From the NCBI RefSeq assembly GCF_004799645.1, contig NZ_CP031305.1, positions 1,736,001 through 1,800,000 on the forward strand: a stretch of DNA of 64,000 nt, written 5' to 3'. This document shows, in pieces, positions 8,402 to 17,069 of the stretch. How positions within the stretch are numbered: the first letter of the stretch is position 1; each line of letters starts with the position of its first letter. This DNA comes from Natronorubrum bangense (GTDB lineage Archaea; Halobacteriota; Halobacteria; Halobacteriales; Natrialbaceae). The notes below the pieces were generated by a model. It made no database searches. It worked only from the letters and a program-made list of their open reading frames with translations, and was not told where the DNA came from. The position numbers were made by a program, and so were the translations under genes.

Positions 8402-9769
8402 ATGGCAACGGAGACACGGTCACAGGAGGGGAGTACGTTCGGGAGGGTGTTCAGCCGATTGGGGCCAACGTGGCTGGCCGGCGCAATTGCGGCGGGACCG
8501 GCAACGATGGTCAGCCTGCTCGTCGCCGGGGCGAGCTTTGGCTACGCACTGCTGTGGGTCGTTGTGCTCTCGGCGATCCTCGGCACCGTCGGCCAGTATC
8601 TCGCGATGCGGCTGGGGCTACTCACCGAGGCGGGGATCGTCGCTGTCGTCGAAGACCATCTCGGCTCGTTTTGGGCCTGGGTGCTCGTCGTCGACGTTGT
8701 GTTGGCTGCGGGGCTTGCCCAGCTTGTGATTATGAAAACGCTTGCCGATGTGAGCGCGACGATCGTTGGAAGCGCAGGCATCGGCATCGCTGCGCTGGCT
8801 GATCCTCGGCTCTGGGGGATCACCTGGGCGGTGATCCTCGCGCTGGGGCTGGCGGGTGGTGGCTATCGGTTCGCCGAACTCGGTGCGAAAGTGCTCGTCT
8901 CGCTGGTCGTCCTCACGTTCGTCGCGTCGGCGTTCGTCGTCCCGATCGATCCAGCTGCGGCCGTCTCCGGGCTGGCCCCCGAAATGCCAGCCGGTGTCGG
9001 CGGTGCCGTCGTCGCCGCAGGCGTCCTCGGTGGCGCAGTCCACATCACGCTTCTGACGATGCAAAGCTACACGATGCGCGCGCGTGGCTGGACAGAAGGT
9101 GATCGCGATCTCGCCACCATCGACGTCGTGAGTTCGATGCTCGTCGCCTTCGGGATCTACAGTCTCGCGATCTTCCTCGTCGCGGCGAGTGTCCTCCCCG
9201 CCGCTGGTGTCGACCCCGCGACGATCAACGAGATTCAGGCCGCCGAAGCGCTCGGCCCCGTCGCCGGCGAGTACGCGACCTGGCTGTTTCTCGCCGGTCT
9301 CTGGGGCGCCGCCGTCTCGACGCTCGGCGGGAACACGATCGTGCCGCCATATCTCGTCGCCGACAAACTCGGCTGGGAGCAGTCCGTCGACGATTCGCGG
9401 TACCGGGCCGCCCTCGTCGTCGTCGCACTCGCCTCGGCCGGCGGCGCGTTTCTCGAGGGCGCGTTCTTCCAACTGCTCGTGCTCGTGCTCGCCTTCGGCC
9501 TCGTCGGCACCCCCTTTGCGCTCGCGGTGATCCTCTACTTGCTGAACGACCCCGATGTCGTCCCCGAGACGAACTCCCACCTCGCGAACCTCGGTGGCGT
9601 CGTTCTGTTCGCGATCGCGACCATCCTCGCGACCGAGTTCGTACTGGACGAACTCGAGACGATCACGGAGCCGATGTCGGCGTTCGTCGTCGCCTTCGCA
9701 GTCGCAATGGCGCTCGCAGTTCTCGGCCTCGCCGGCAAGTACGGACGGGACCGACTGGGTGCCGACTGA
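8402..9769 (+). CDS. Nramp-family transporter lacking canonical metal-binding motifs
   Basis: A 455-residue protein with about eleven membrane helices in the Nramp (LeuT-fold) pattern: GPTWLAGAI followed by ASFGYALLWVVVLSAILG matches Nramp helices 1-2. However, the DPGN motif of helix 1 is replaced by AGPA (about residues 31-34). The MPHN motif of helix 6 is also missing, with ITLL at residues 215-218 in GAVHITLLTMQSY. Those residues bind Mn2+ or Fe2+ in characterised Nramps, so the substrate probably differs. It follows the DoxX gene by 165 bases on the same strand. Classification as an Nramp homologue is firm; any metal specificity is not. Confidence 0.82.
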   Translation: MATETRSQEGSTFGRVFSRLGPTWLAGAIAAGPATMVSLLVAGASFGYALLWVVVLSAILGTVGQYLAMRLGLLTEAGIVAVVEDHLGSFWAWVLVVDVVLAAGLAQLVIMKTLADVSATIVGSAGIGIAALADPRLWGITWAVILALGLAGGGYRFAELGAKVLVSLVVLTFVASAFVVPIDPAAAVSGLAPEMPAGVGGAVVAAGVLGGAVHITLLTMQSYTMRARGWTEGDRDLATIDVVSSMLVAFGIYSLAIFLVAASVLPAAGVDPATINEIQAAEALGPVAGEYATWLFLAGLWGAAVSTLGGNTIVPPYLVADKLGWEQSVDDSRYRAALVVVALASAGGAFLEGAFFQLLVLVLAFGLVGTPFALAVILYLLNDPDVVPETNSHLANLGGVVLFAIATILATEFVLDELETITEPMSAFVVAFAVAMALAVLGLAGKYGRDRLGAD

Positions 9770-9840
9770 CAGCGGTCTGTCCCCGCACCGGTCGTTCCAT
9801 CGAACGAAGGTTCAAGGGCTGTGGCATCAACCACCACTCG

Positions 9841-10572
9841 ATGACAGCACTCGAAGACGACGTGATCGTCGTCACGGGCGCGAGCCGCGGACTCGGACGG
9901 GCGATGGCCGAACGGTTCGCCGAGGAAGGCGCACGGGTCGTGCTCACTGCACGTGATGGCGAACAGCTCGACGCCGTCGCTGCCGACCTCCCTGGCGAAT
10001 CACTCGTCGTTCCAGCGGACGTCCGCGACAGCGACGACGTGGAGCGGGTGATCGACCGCACCCTCGAGCGGTTCGGCCGACTCGACACGCTCGTCAACAA
10101 CGCGGGCGTGAGCCTGCTTCACAAAGCGGACCACGACGAACTCAGTGATATCACCGAAGACGAGTGGGACAGGGTCCTCGAGGTCAACCTCAAAGGCGTC
10201 TTCCTGTTCACTCGTGCGGCCGTCCCCCACCTGTACGAGCAGGGCCACGGAACCATCATCAACATCTCCTCCGGCCTTGGCCGGCGTGCGATCCCCGGGG
10301 CAGCCGCGTACGTGAGTTCGAAGTGGGGCCTCGAGGGGCTCACCCGGGCGACCGCCCTCGAGAGCGAACCGTACGGCGTCACCGTCAACGGACTCGATCC
10401 GGGCGGTCGGGTCAACACCGACATCTGGGCGCATCTCCCGGCGGCCGAACGCGAGGAGATTCTGCAACCGGACGTGATGAACGATGCGGCCGTCTTACTG
10501 GCCGCACAGGGTCCCGACGGCGTCACCGGGGAGTCGATGGCAGCCGAGGAATGGGAACAGCGGCTGGGGTGA
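9841..10572 (+). CDS. SDR-family NAD(P)-dependent oxidoreductase
   Basis: This 243-residue classical short-chain dehydrogenase shows the nucleotide-binding TGASRGLG at residues 12-19, NNAG in strand 4 and a Ser in NISSGLG. The catalytic YxxxK appears as YVSSK, so the Ser-Tyr-Lys triad is retained. Arg and Asp residues after the second strand (TARDGEQ) hint at NADP rather than NAD. The family oxidises or reduces alcohols and ketones; the substrate is unknown. It lies 71 bases after the Nramp gene on the same strand and could be co-transcribed. Confidence 0.9.
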   Translation: MTALEDDVIVVTGASRGLGRAMAERFAEEGARVVLTARDGEQLDAVAADLPGESLVVPADVRDSDDVERVIDRTLERFGRLDTLVNNAGVSLLHKADHDELSDITEDEWDRVLEVNLKGVFLFTRAAVPHLYEQGHGTIINISSGLGRRAIPGAAAYVSSKWGLEGLTRATALESEPYGVTVNGLDPGGRVNTDIWAHLPAAEREEILQPDVMNDAAVLLAAQGPDGVTGESMAAEEWEQRLG

Positions 10573-10586
10573 GTGCGCACTGACGT

Positions 10587-11163
10587 TCAGTGGCTATTAC
10601 AGCGACCTCGGCCGAACAGGTCCGTAACGTACCGAAGTCCCGGACAGCCGTCGACGTACCAGAGACCGAGCGCCAGTACGAACAGCGAGACGTCGAACTG
10701 GAAGAACACGAGCGGATCGGTGAATGGAGTCACGATCAACTCGACGACCGCGGGCGGTTCGAACAGTCGCTCGTTGTACCCGAACGTGGGGTGGGTGAGG
10801 ATCGGCCAGAGCAGGAACTCGGAGCTGAAGGGATAGCCGAGGAAGAGCCGCGGCGGGAGGTCGGCCAGGAGGTGGGACAGATGCGCGATGACGAACGTGG
10901 TGGCCGTTTCGACCCGGTTGCAGGCGAACGCCGTGGCGTAGACGATAACGATCAGTCCTGCCGCGAACAGCAGCGAGTGTGCGAGCGTTCGACCGCCGGG
11001 GAGGACCGAGCCCCCAAGCGAGCGGTTTGTCGACCAGATCGGCGAACTGCGAACCGAACACCACTGCCAGTGTGGGTTCCGGCCGTGGTGGCCGCCGAAA
11101 TCGCCCGCGAGAGTACAGCGAATACAAGAGGTACGCGACGCCGAGGTGTCCCCATGGCCACAT
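10587..11163 (-). pseudogene. Membrane-bound metal-dependent hydrolase-like gene with a frameshift
   Basis: Reading begins MWPWGHLGVAYLLYSLYSRG and runs to DKPLAWGLG, the start of a haloarchaeal membrane-associated hydrolase family (YdjM/LexA-binding-like, with GHL and DLVDKP motifs). At about 11010-11014 the frame breaks. The expected continuation (VLPGGRTLAHSLLF, CNRVETATTFVIAHLSHLLA, then a helix and LFGRGRCNSH) appears in another frame and ends at a TGA at 10587-10589. Total length is 577 bases, consistent with loss of two G residues (CTCGGGGTCCTC read as CTCGGTCCTC) or one inserted base. It could be a true pseudogene or a sequencing error at a G run. The C-terminal frame is otherwise intact, which argues for a recent event. 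Confidence 0.75.
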
Positions 11164-11257
11164 GGGTCAACACGTCCCGCTTTCGACGGTAGTTCTGTCG
11201 TGTGTAATCGGGATCATACCGTGGTTACCGGTATGACCGTCGCCGTTACAGACGCGT

Positions 11258-11689
11258 TCAGCCCAGCGATTTTCGCATCTTCACGTGGGGGATGTCGGCT
11301 TCCATGAACTCCTCGCCGTACTGTTCGTACCCCAATCCGCGGTAGAACTCGGCGGCACGAGTCTGTGAGTGGAGTTTGAGCGACTCGAGTCCCTGTTCGA
11401 ACGCTCGGTCTTCGACGGCGAGCATCAGGTCGCGGCCGACGCCCGCGTCGCGGCGTGACTCGAGCACAGCGACGCGTTCGACCTTTCCGAGCCCTGATTT
11501 GGGCTCTCGCAGTCGGGCGGCTCCGATCGGCTCGTCGCCGTCGTAGGCGACGAAATGAGTCGCTTCATCCTCGTGCTCGTCGTACTCGAGGGCTTCGTCA
11601 ACGCCCTGTTCCTCGACGAACACGGTCTGTCGGACCGCAAAGGCGTCCGCCCGTTCCGTCTCGGAGCCGACAACGTGTACCTCAGCCAT
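11258..11689 (-). CDS. GNAT-family N-acetyltransferase, ElaA/YjcF-like
   Basis: A 143-residue GCN5-related acetyltransferase. The start resembles ElaA/YjcF proteins (AFAVRQTVFVEEQGV). The acetyl-CoA pyrophosphate loop is RRDAGVGRDLML, an RxxGxG-type motif, after the KVERVAVL strand. The C-terminal FYRGLGYEQYGEEF block is the usual strand 6-7 region. It transfers acetyl from acetyl-CoA to an amine that cannot be identified here. It lies between the broken hydrolase gene and the Nudix-like gene, all on the same strand but separated by about 95 bases on each side, so co-transcription is uncertain. Confidence 0.9.
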   Translation of the reverse strand: MAEVHVVGSETERADAFAVRQTVFVEEQGVDEALEYDEHEDEATHFVAYDGDEPIGAARLREPKSGLGKVERVAVLESRRDAGVGRDLMLAVEDRAFEQGLESLKLHSQTRAAEFYRGLGYEQYGEEFMEADIPHVKMRKSLG

Positions 11690-11782
11690 TGCGGGTGGCT
11701 ACGTGCGAGCGCACCGAGAGCGTTACGACCCGATCTCACGGCGTTTCGACAGCCACACCGCGTCATCTGAAACCGTCGCTGC

Positions 11783-12325
11783 TCACTCGAGCACCGCCCG
11801 AACGTCGGCTTCGATCCCGTCCGCCTGCCCGTCAGGAACGCGACCGATCCAGAGCCGTTCCTCGAGTGCCGGTCGTGGAGCGATCGGTTCGTCGGTCCCG
11901 CCGACGGATTCCTCGGTCGCTGCGGTACTGATCGGCTCATCTCCGACCGGCCGTCCGGAGACCGGTGCCGTCCGAACGACGATGTTGTACGTCGTGTGCG
12001 TCTGACCGCTGTCAGTGCGGAACTCGATGCAGCGGATGCGAACTGGCGTGTCGAGCGTGACGTCGACGCCGGTGACCGCCTCGGCGACCCGACTGGCAGT
12101 CGCTGTCCAGTGGTCGTCGTGGCCGACGGGCGCAGCCGGCAGGGTCCAGCCACGGCTCCCGTCGTTGCTCACCAACACGTCGCCGCCGCCGTTGACGACG
12201 CCGACCGTCACGTGGGTCTCGATGTCGCGTGCCGCCTCGAGTTCACCGCGCGTGACGGACCGCGTCTCGGTTTCACACTCGATGTCCTCGCGCTCGCACA
12301 GCGTTTCCGGATCGGGTGACTCCAT
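11783..12325 (-). CDS. Nudix-fold protein with a degenerate Nudix box
   Basis: This 180-residue protein aligns with the haloarchaeal Nudix fold: ETHVTVGVVNGGGDVLVSND, then GWTLPAAPVGHDDHW. Where the Nudix box should read REUxEExG, the sequence is SRVAEAVTGVD. The glutamates that bind Mg2+ are replaced by Val and Ala, so pyrophosphohydrolase activity is doubtful. A ligand-binding or structural role is possible. The rest of the chain is acidic and ends in RVPDGQADGIEADVRAVLE. Identification as Nudix rests on overall layout and spacing rather than on the catalytic motif. Confidence 0.7.
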   Translation of the reverse strand: MESPDPETLCEREDIECETETRSVTRGELEAARDIETHVTVGVVNGGGDVLVSNDGSRGWTLPAAPVGHDDHWTATASRVAEAVTGVDVTLDTPVRIRCIEFRTDSGQTHTTYNIVVRTAPVSGRPVGDEPISTAATEESVGGTDEPIAPRPALEERLWIGRVPDGQADGIEADVRAVLE

Positions 12326-12469
12326 ACGTGAGACGCGTGGACAGCGCGTCGAAAAGCTACTGGTTGGACTCGAGGCCCGTCGGTTCGTTTGCGATGGGTG
12401 GCAAGCGCTGTCCCAGTTCGCTGGTCCAGAAAAATGAAGGAAAGAGAAACAACCGCTCGAGAAGCTCGT

Positions 12470-13732
12470 TTATGCCAGCTTTTCGATATTGTCGACGACT
12501 TCCTCAGCGAACTCGCTGGTGGCGAGTTTCTCGGCGTCCTCGAGCTGGCGTTCGAGGTCGTAGGTGACTTTGCCGGAGGAGATGGTCTCCTCGACGGCGT
12601 CACGGACGAGGTCTGCGGCGTCGTTCCAGCCCATGTACTCGAGCATCATGCGACCGGAGAGGATCATGGCGGTCGGGTTGACCTTGTCCTGACCCTCGTA
12701 CTTTGGTGCGGAGCCGTGGACGGGCTCGGCGAGCATCAGGCCCTCACCGAAGTTGCCACCGGGTGCGATGCCGAGGCCACCGATCTGGGCACCACAGGCG
12801 TCGGACATGTAGTCCCCGTTCAGGTTCATCGTCGCGACGACGTCGTACTCGTCGGTTCGGGTGAGGATCTGCTGGAGCATGTTGTCCGCGATGCGGTCGT
12901 TGACGACGACGGCGTCGTCTGGTGCTTCGCCGTCTTTCTCCTCCCAGAGGGTGTCCTCGGTGATGACTTCGTCGCCGTACTCCTCTTCTGCGACCTCGTA
13001 GCCCCAGTCGCGGAACTGACCCTCGGTGAACTTCATGATGTTCCCCTTGTGGACGAGGGTCACGGAGTCACGATCGTTCTCGAGTGCGTAGTCGATGGCC
13101 TCGCGGACGAGTCGTTTCGTACCGAACTCCGTGATCGGCTTGACGCCGATGCCGACGGGGCCGTCGTGGATGACGCCCGTTGCGCCCATCTCGTCTTCGA
13201 CGAACTCCTTGACCTGCTCGACTTCGTCGGAGCCGGCTTCCCACTCGATGCCGGCGTAGACGTCTTCCGTGTTCTCACGGAAGGTGACCATGTCCATCTC
13301 GCCGGGGTTCTTGACTGGCGATGGGACACCGTCGAGGTGATAGGTCGGTCGAACGTTCGCATAGAGGTCGAGCAGCTTGCGCAGGCCGACGTTGAGCGAG
13401 CGGAAGCCGGCGCCGACGGGCGTCGTCAGCGGACCCTTGATGGCGACGCGGTGTTCTTTGATCGCTTCAACGGTCTCGTCAGGCAGGTTCTCGCCGTACT
13501 TTTCGCGGGCGGACTCGCCGGCGTAGACACGCATCCAGTTGATGTCGCGGCCGGTCGCGTCTGCGGCGGCCTCGAGGACCTTCTGTGCGGCAGGACCGAC
13601 GTCGCTCCCGACACCGTCGCCGTAGAGAATCGGAATAATTGGGTTGTCCGGAACCTCGAGTTCGGTTTCGGAACCGTCTTTCAGCGTGATTTTCTCCCCG
13701 TCTTCAGGAACCTCGATCTTGTCGTAACTCAT
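12470..13732 (-). CDS. icd: Isocitrate dehydrogenase (NADP+)
   Basis: Oxidises isocitrate to 2-oxoglutarate and CO2 in the TCA cycle. The 420-residue length is that of haloarchaeal Icd. Visible blocks are PIIPILYGDGVGSDV, GPLTTPVGAGFRSLNVGLRK (substrate binding), VTFRENTEDVYAGIEW, VTLVHKGNIMKFTEGQFRDW and NLNGDYMSDACGAQIGGLG (metal and substrate). The cofactor block HGSAPKYEGQDKVNPTAMI also fits. I chose MSYDKIEVP because it matches family N-termini; an in-frame start 48 bases upstream would add residues outside the conserved region. The next 290 bases upstream are non-coding. Confidence 0.97.
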   Translation of the reverse strand: MSYDKIEVPEDGEKITLKDGSETELEVPDNPIIPILYGDGVGSDVGPAAQKVLEAAADATGRDINWMRVYAGESAREKYGENLPDETVEAIKEHRVAIKGPLTTPVGAGFRSLNVGLRKLLDLYANVRPTYHLDGVPSPVKNPGEMDMVTFRENTEDVYAGIEWEAGSDEVEQVKEFVEDEMGATGVIHDGPVGIGVKPITEFGTKRLVREAIDYALENDRDSVTLVHKGNIMKFTEGQFRDWGYEVAEEEYGDEVITEDTLWEEKDGEAPDDAVVVNDRIADNMLQQILTRTDEYDVVATMNLNGDYMSDACGAQIGGLGIAPGGNFGEGLMLAEPVHGSAPKYEGQDKVNPTAMILSGRMMLEYMGWNDAADLVRDAVEETISSGKVTYDLERQLEDAEKLATSEFAEEVVDNIEKLA

Positions 13733-14023
13733 CTCGTCTATACGGTTCTGCGACGGGGGTAAAAGGTCTACCTTTTCCATCCACGGGCGGCAAAAGTTGG
13801 GACGATACCCAACCGAATTATGCGTGCTACGCGATGTATGAGAGGGTTTTTGCTGACCGAGACGGGTGAAATCGTCTGCAGGCCGAAATGGACATGTGTC
13901 CTATAATATCTAGATTAGTATCCTCATCCCACTTTTAGGGCCTTGTGAGGAGTGTTTAGCAAACAATCGTGTAGAATACGCCACTGGCGAGCTCGAGGAG
14001 ACCAGCACAGCGGCCGTGTCGAC

Positions 14024-14311
14024 TCACTCGCGTGCAATGGTTGGTCCGGCCGACTGATCCCAGTAGCGGACGATCATCACAACGCCGGCGGCGACAACAC
14101 AGACACCGACGGCAGCCAACAACAGTCGTTCGACCGTCGTCAGCATGGACTCCTCGAGTGCAACCCACAGCGTGGTCAACAGCGTGATCCCGACGACAAC
14201 GAGCGCCGTGCCGATATCGACGTACTCTCGCTGCTCGCTGACTACCAGTCGCCCGACAGCAATCGCTGCCATCGCCGCACAGAAGAGGACAAGGAGCGCC
14301 ACTGGCGTCAT
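14024..14311 (-). CDS. Small three-helix membrane protein
   Basis: A 95-residue hydrophobic protein starting MTPVALLVLFCAAMAAIAVG, with membrane segments at about residues 2-20, 32-51 and 62-83. It has a charged loop (SEQREYVD) and a C-terminal polar tail (YWDQSAGPTIARE). No motif is recognised. It diverges from the isoaspartyl peptidase gene across about 100 bases. Between its stop and the start of icd lie about 290 bases that are AT-rich around 13900-13940 and hold no supported gene. Confidence 0.6.
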   Translation of the reverse strand: MTPVALLVLFCAAMAAIAVGRLVVSEQREYVDIGTALVVVGITLLTTLWVALEESMLTTVERLLLAAVGVCVVAAGVVMIVRYWDQSAGPTIARE

Positions 14312-14411
14312 TGTCGGCAACGGTACACAGGCCGGTATGGTAAGTGTGCGGATTTGGGCGCCACCGGTCGGCACTCGAAATCCATTCGTGTAACCAGCCC
14401 GTCGGATACGT

Positions 14412-15329
14412 ATGCAGCTTCTCGTCCATGGTGGTGCTGGCAGCGACCCCGCTGATCCCGACGCCAGACAAGCGGTCCTCGAGCAAGCCGCCGATGCCGG
14501 TGTCGAACGATCGACTCCCGTTGCAGCAGTCGAGACGGCAGTAACTGTCCTCGAGTCAGATCCACGGTTCAACGCCGGTGTTGGCAGCGCCGTCCAGAGC
14601 GACGGCGAGATTCGGACCGACGCAGGAATAATGACCGACGATCGGACGGTCGGAGCCGTCTGCTCGATGCCAGGCGTCGAACACGCGATCAGCGTCGCTC
14701 GCCTCGTCATGGAGGAGACGCCACACGGGTTCGTTTCGGGTGAACACGCCGTTGCACTGGCCGATGCGTACGGCATCGAGACGGACGTCGACCTCTGGTC
14801 GTCGCGCACACGCGAGAAGTGGGCCGACCTCGAGGTCCCCACCGGTGGACCGAAACCACAGCTCGAGTGGATCCGCGACCGGTACGGCCAGTCGGATCCT
14901 GCGGGTTCCAGTCGCAACGAGCCAGCGGGAGAGTCGGCCACGAGCCACGACCACGATACCGTTGGCGCGGTTGCGCTCGATGGCAACGCTCTCGCCGCAG
15001 CAACGTCGACGGGTGGCCGGTGGCTCGCACTCGCCGGACGTGTCGGAGACGTTCCACAAGTTGGCGCTGGCTTCTACTGTTCACCCGCAGCGGCGGTCAG
15101 CGCGACGGGTGCCGGCGAAGATATCGCCCGGGTGACACTCTCACAACGGACCGCTCGCCACATCGAACGTGGCTGCGATGCCGAGACGGCGACGACACTC
15201 GCGATCGAAGAGTTCGCGGAACTCACTGGCGCAACTGCTGGCGTGATCGCGCTCGACGCGCGTGGGACGCTTGGCTCGGCGTACAACAGTGCTGCGATGC
15301 AAACTGCTCGAGCTGTTCGAGAACGATGA
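14412..15329 (+). CDS. Isoaspartyl peptidase / L-asparaginase (Ntn-hydrolase type)
   Basis: This 305-residue enzyme belongs to the plant-type asparaginase family, made as a precursor that cleaves itself before a catalytic Thr. The cleavage site is in HDTVGAVALD, with Thr at about residue 183. The N-terminal LLVHGGAG and the DPRFNAGVGSAV block bind substrate, and the C-terminal STGG and TGAGED motifs belong to the beta subunit. The family hydrolyses isoaspartyl dipeptides, a protein-repair product, and L-asparagine. The linker before the Thr is extended and polar (residues 160-180), as in other haloarchaea. Confidence 0.93.
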   Translation: MQLLVHGGAGSDPADPDARQAVLEQAADAGVERSTPVAAVETAVTVLESDPRFNAGVGSAVQSDGEIRTDAGIMTDDRTVGAVCSMPGVEHAISVARLVMEETPHGFVSGEHAVALADAYGIETDVDLWSSRTREKWADLEVPTGGPKPQLEWIRDRYGQSDPAGSSRNEPAGESATSHDHDTVGAVALDGNALAAATSTGGRWLALAGRVGDVPQVGAGFYCSPAAAVSATGAGEDIARVTLSQRTARHIERGCDAETATTLAIEEFAELTGATAGVIALDARGTLGSAYNSAAMQTARAVRER

Positions 15330-15709
15330 ACTCCCTCGAGACCGCCGGAGATCCACCCGCCGGGTACGTTCGCCGTCGATCTCGAGGGTGCGCCCATCGT
15401 TTGCCGGGTGACAGTCGGAGATCACTCGGGTGTGGCGTCTCTCACGCCAGCAACACCCACTTTCGCAGGTCATAAAACGCCGGTGACTGTTTCAGTCACT
15501 CCGCGGATAATATGACTCGTTTCTTCTAAAACACTCCCGTGAGCAGCACACGCACGTGACGGCTCGCGCCGAAAGAGCCACCACCGCCGGGCGAAGTGAC
15601 CCGGCACCGACCACCGACTCGGTACTCTCGCTGAGAAACCGATGGACGACTCCAATGAGCGTCGACTGGAGGCGGAACCTCTTTTTGTCGACCGGTACAA
15701 CCCCGGTGC
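15330..15709. other. Intergenic region with a short perfect hairpin
   Basis: I see no supportable gene in these 380 bases. GTGACTG-TTT-CAGTCAC at 15483-15499 is a perfect 7-bp inverted repeat with a three-base loop. It lies 154 bases past the asparaginase stop and about 210 bases before the methionine aminopeptidase start, so it could be a transcript-end stem or an operator. The CTCTTTTTGTC run around 15680 is a possible promoter element for map. Confidence 0.45.
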
Positions 15710-16606
15710 ATGGCCGAATCCGAGGTGGACCTGACGTCCGAGAAGTACGAAAAGCACCGCGAAGCTGGCGAGATCCTCGCACAGGTTCGTGAAGAGACAG
15801 CCGACCGCGTCGAGGTTGGCGCGAGCCACCTCGAGATCGCCGAATACGCTGAGGACCGTATTCGCGAACTCGGCGGCAAACCGGCGTTCCCCGTCAACAT
15901 CTCGATCGACGAGGAGGCTGCCCACGCGACGCCATCGATCGACGACGACTCGACGTTCGGTGAGGAGATGATCAACCTCGATATCGGCGTCCACATCGAC
16001 GGCTGGCTCGCCGACACGGCGATCACTGTCGATCTCTCCGGAAACCCAGAGCTCGCCGAAGCATCCGAGCAGGCCCTCGAGGCTGCGATCGATATCATCG
16101 AACCCGGCGTCAACACCAGCGACATCGGGGCCGAAATCGAGGACGTCATCGACGGCTACGGCTTCAACCCCGTGGTCAACCTCACTGGACACGGACTGGG
16201 TCACTGGGAACAACACACCAGCCCGAACATCCCGAACCGTGCCGTCTCCCAAGGCACGACGCTCGAGGTCGGCGACGTCGTTGCCATCGAGCCGTTCGCG
16301 ACTGACGGCGGCGGCAAGGTCACCGAAGGCGCAAGCGAGGAAATCTTCTCCCTCCAGCGTGAGGGGTCCGTTCGAGATCGACAGGCTCGCAAGGCCTTAG
16401 AACAGATCACCGAGGAGTTCCGCACGCTGCCGTTTGCCACCCGATGGCTCGAGACCGACCGCGCGGAGATGGCACTGCGTCGACTCAAGCGCAACAACAT
16501 CGTCCACGGCTACCCAGTGCTCAAAGAAGACGATGGGTTCCTCGTCAGCCAGAAAGAGCACACGATCATCATCACGGAAGACGGCTGTGAGATAACGACA
16601 GCGTAG
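15710..16606 (+). CDS. map: Methionine aminopeptidase, type II
   Basis: Removes the initiator Met from nascent proteins. The 298-residue chain has the pita-bread fold ligands of archaeal MetAP2-type enzymes: Asp91 (LDIGVHIDG), Asp102 (LADTA), His161 (GHGLGHW), Glu194 (AIEPFAT) and a final Glu in SQKEHTIII. The insertion between Glu194 and the last ligand (GSVRDRQARKAL to RLKRNNIVHGYPVL) is the helical subdomain that defines type II. The N-terminal acidic helix is haloarchaeal. It starts at an ATG at 15710 directly after a pyrimidine-rich tract. Confidence 0.96.
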   Translation: MAESEVDLTSEKYEKHREAGEILAQVREETADRVEVGASHLEIAEYAEDRIRELGGKPAFPVNISIDEEAAHATPSIDDDSTFGEEMINLDIGVHIDGWLADTAITVDLSGNPELAEASEQALEAAIDIIEPGVNTSDIGAEIEDVIDGYGFNPVVNLTGHGLGHWEQHTSPNIPNRAVSQGTTLEVGDVVAIEPFATDGGGKVTEGASEEIFSLQREGSVRDRQARKALEQITEEFRTLPFATRWLETDRAEMALRRLKRNNIVHGYPVLKEDDGFLVSQKEHTIIITEDGCEITTA

Positions 16607-16868
16607 GCAATCTCCCCGATAGATCGAAGATGAGTGTTGTTTTCGAGTCACCGTCTTTCGACTGTGATCACAGACCGTATCGACCAGGAGCGTAGCGTCC
16701 TCGAGTGGCGACGTCCGTAGTGCAAATGACAGCGGGCGACCGGGCAACGAGGGCGTTTACGTACGATGGAGACGATCGTGGCTGAGCGGGGACGGTACCC
16801 AGCCAGGTGTCGGCTGTAGGGTCAGACAGTTACCCATAACCGAATTTTCTTGTCGCGAGGGGAACACA

Positions 16869-17069
16869 CTAGGCGTTGTTCATCCGCTGGCTCGTGCGAT
16901 TGCCACACCGCTGGCATTCAGCCACGCGGTAGGGCTCACGCGAAAACTGCGCGTTCTCTTCTTTTCGGCTTTCAGTTCGAATCTGCACGGACACTTCATG
17001 AAGTGTTTCGAGATCACAGTCATCGCAGTGCTCAGTCATCCCATTGACGGAGTCATCTGTCGTTGCCAT
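16869..17069 (-). CDS. DUF7835-type zinc beta-ribbon protein
   Basis: A 66-residue protein with two CxxC knuckles (HCDDCD and ECQRCG) 37 residues apart, expected to bind one zinc. The middle (LHEVSVQIRTESRKEENA) and the end (NRTSQRMNNA) match the recurrent haloarchaeal small zinc-ribbon family DUF7835. The function of the family is unknown; nucleic-acid or protein binding is plausible. It is flanked by non-coding DNA on both sides (16607-16868 and 17070-17417), so it is probably a single-gene transcript. Confidence 0.85.
   Translation of the reverse strand: MATTDDSVNGMTEHCDDCDLETLHEVSVQIRTESRKEENAQFSREPYRVAECQRCGNRTSQRMNNA

Noticed and set aside
13802..13895. 28-codon Cys-containing frame upstream of icd
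   Set aside because: Too short, no ribosome-binding or promoter support, and not of acidic composition.
14412..15059. Leftward open frames over the asparaginase gene
   Set aside because: They lie entirely inside a well-supported Ntn-hydrolase gene and have no recognisable domains.
15470..16252. Leftward frame opposite methionine aminopeptidase
   Set aside because: The rightward frame has all five metal ligands of type II MetAP; the opposite frame has no domain.
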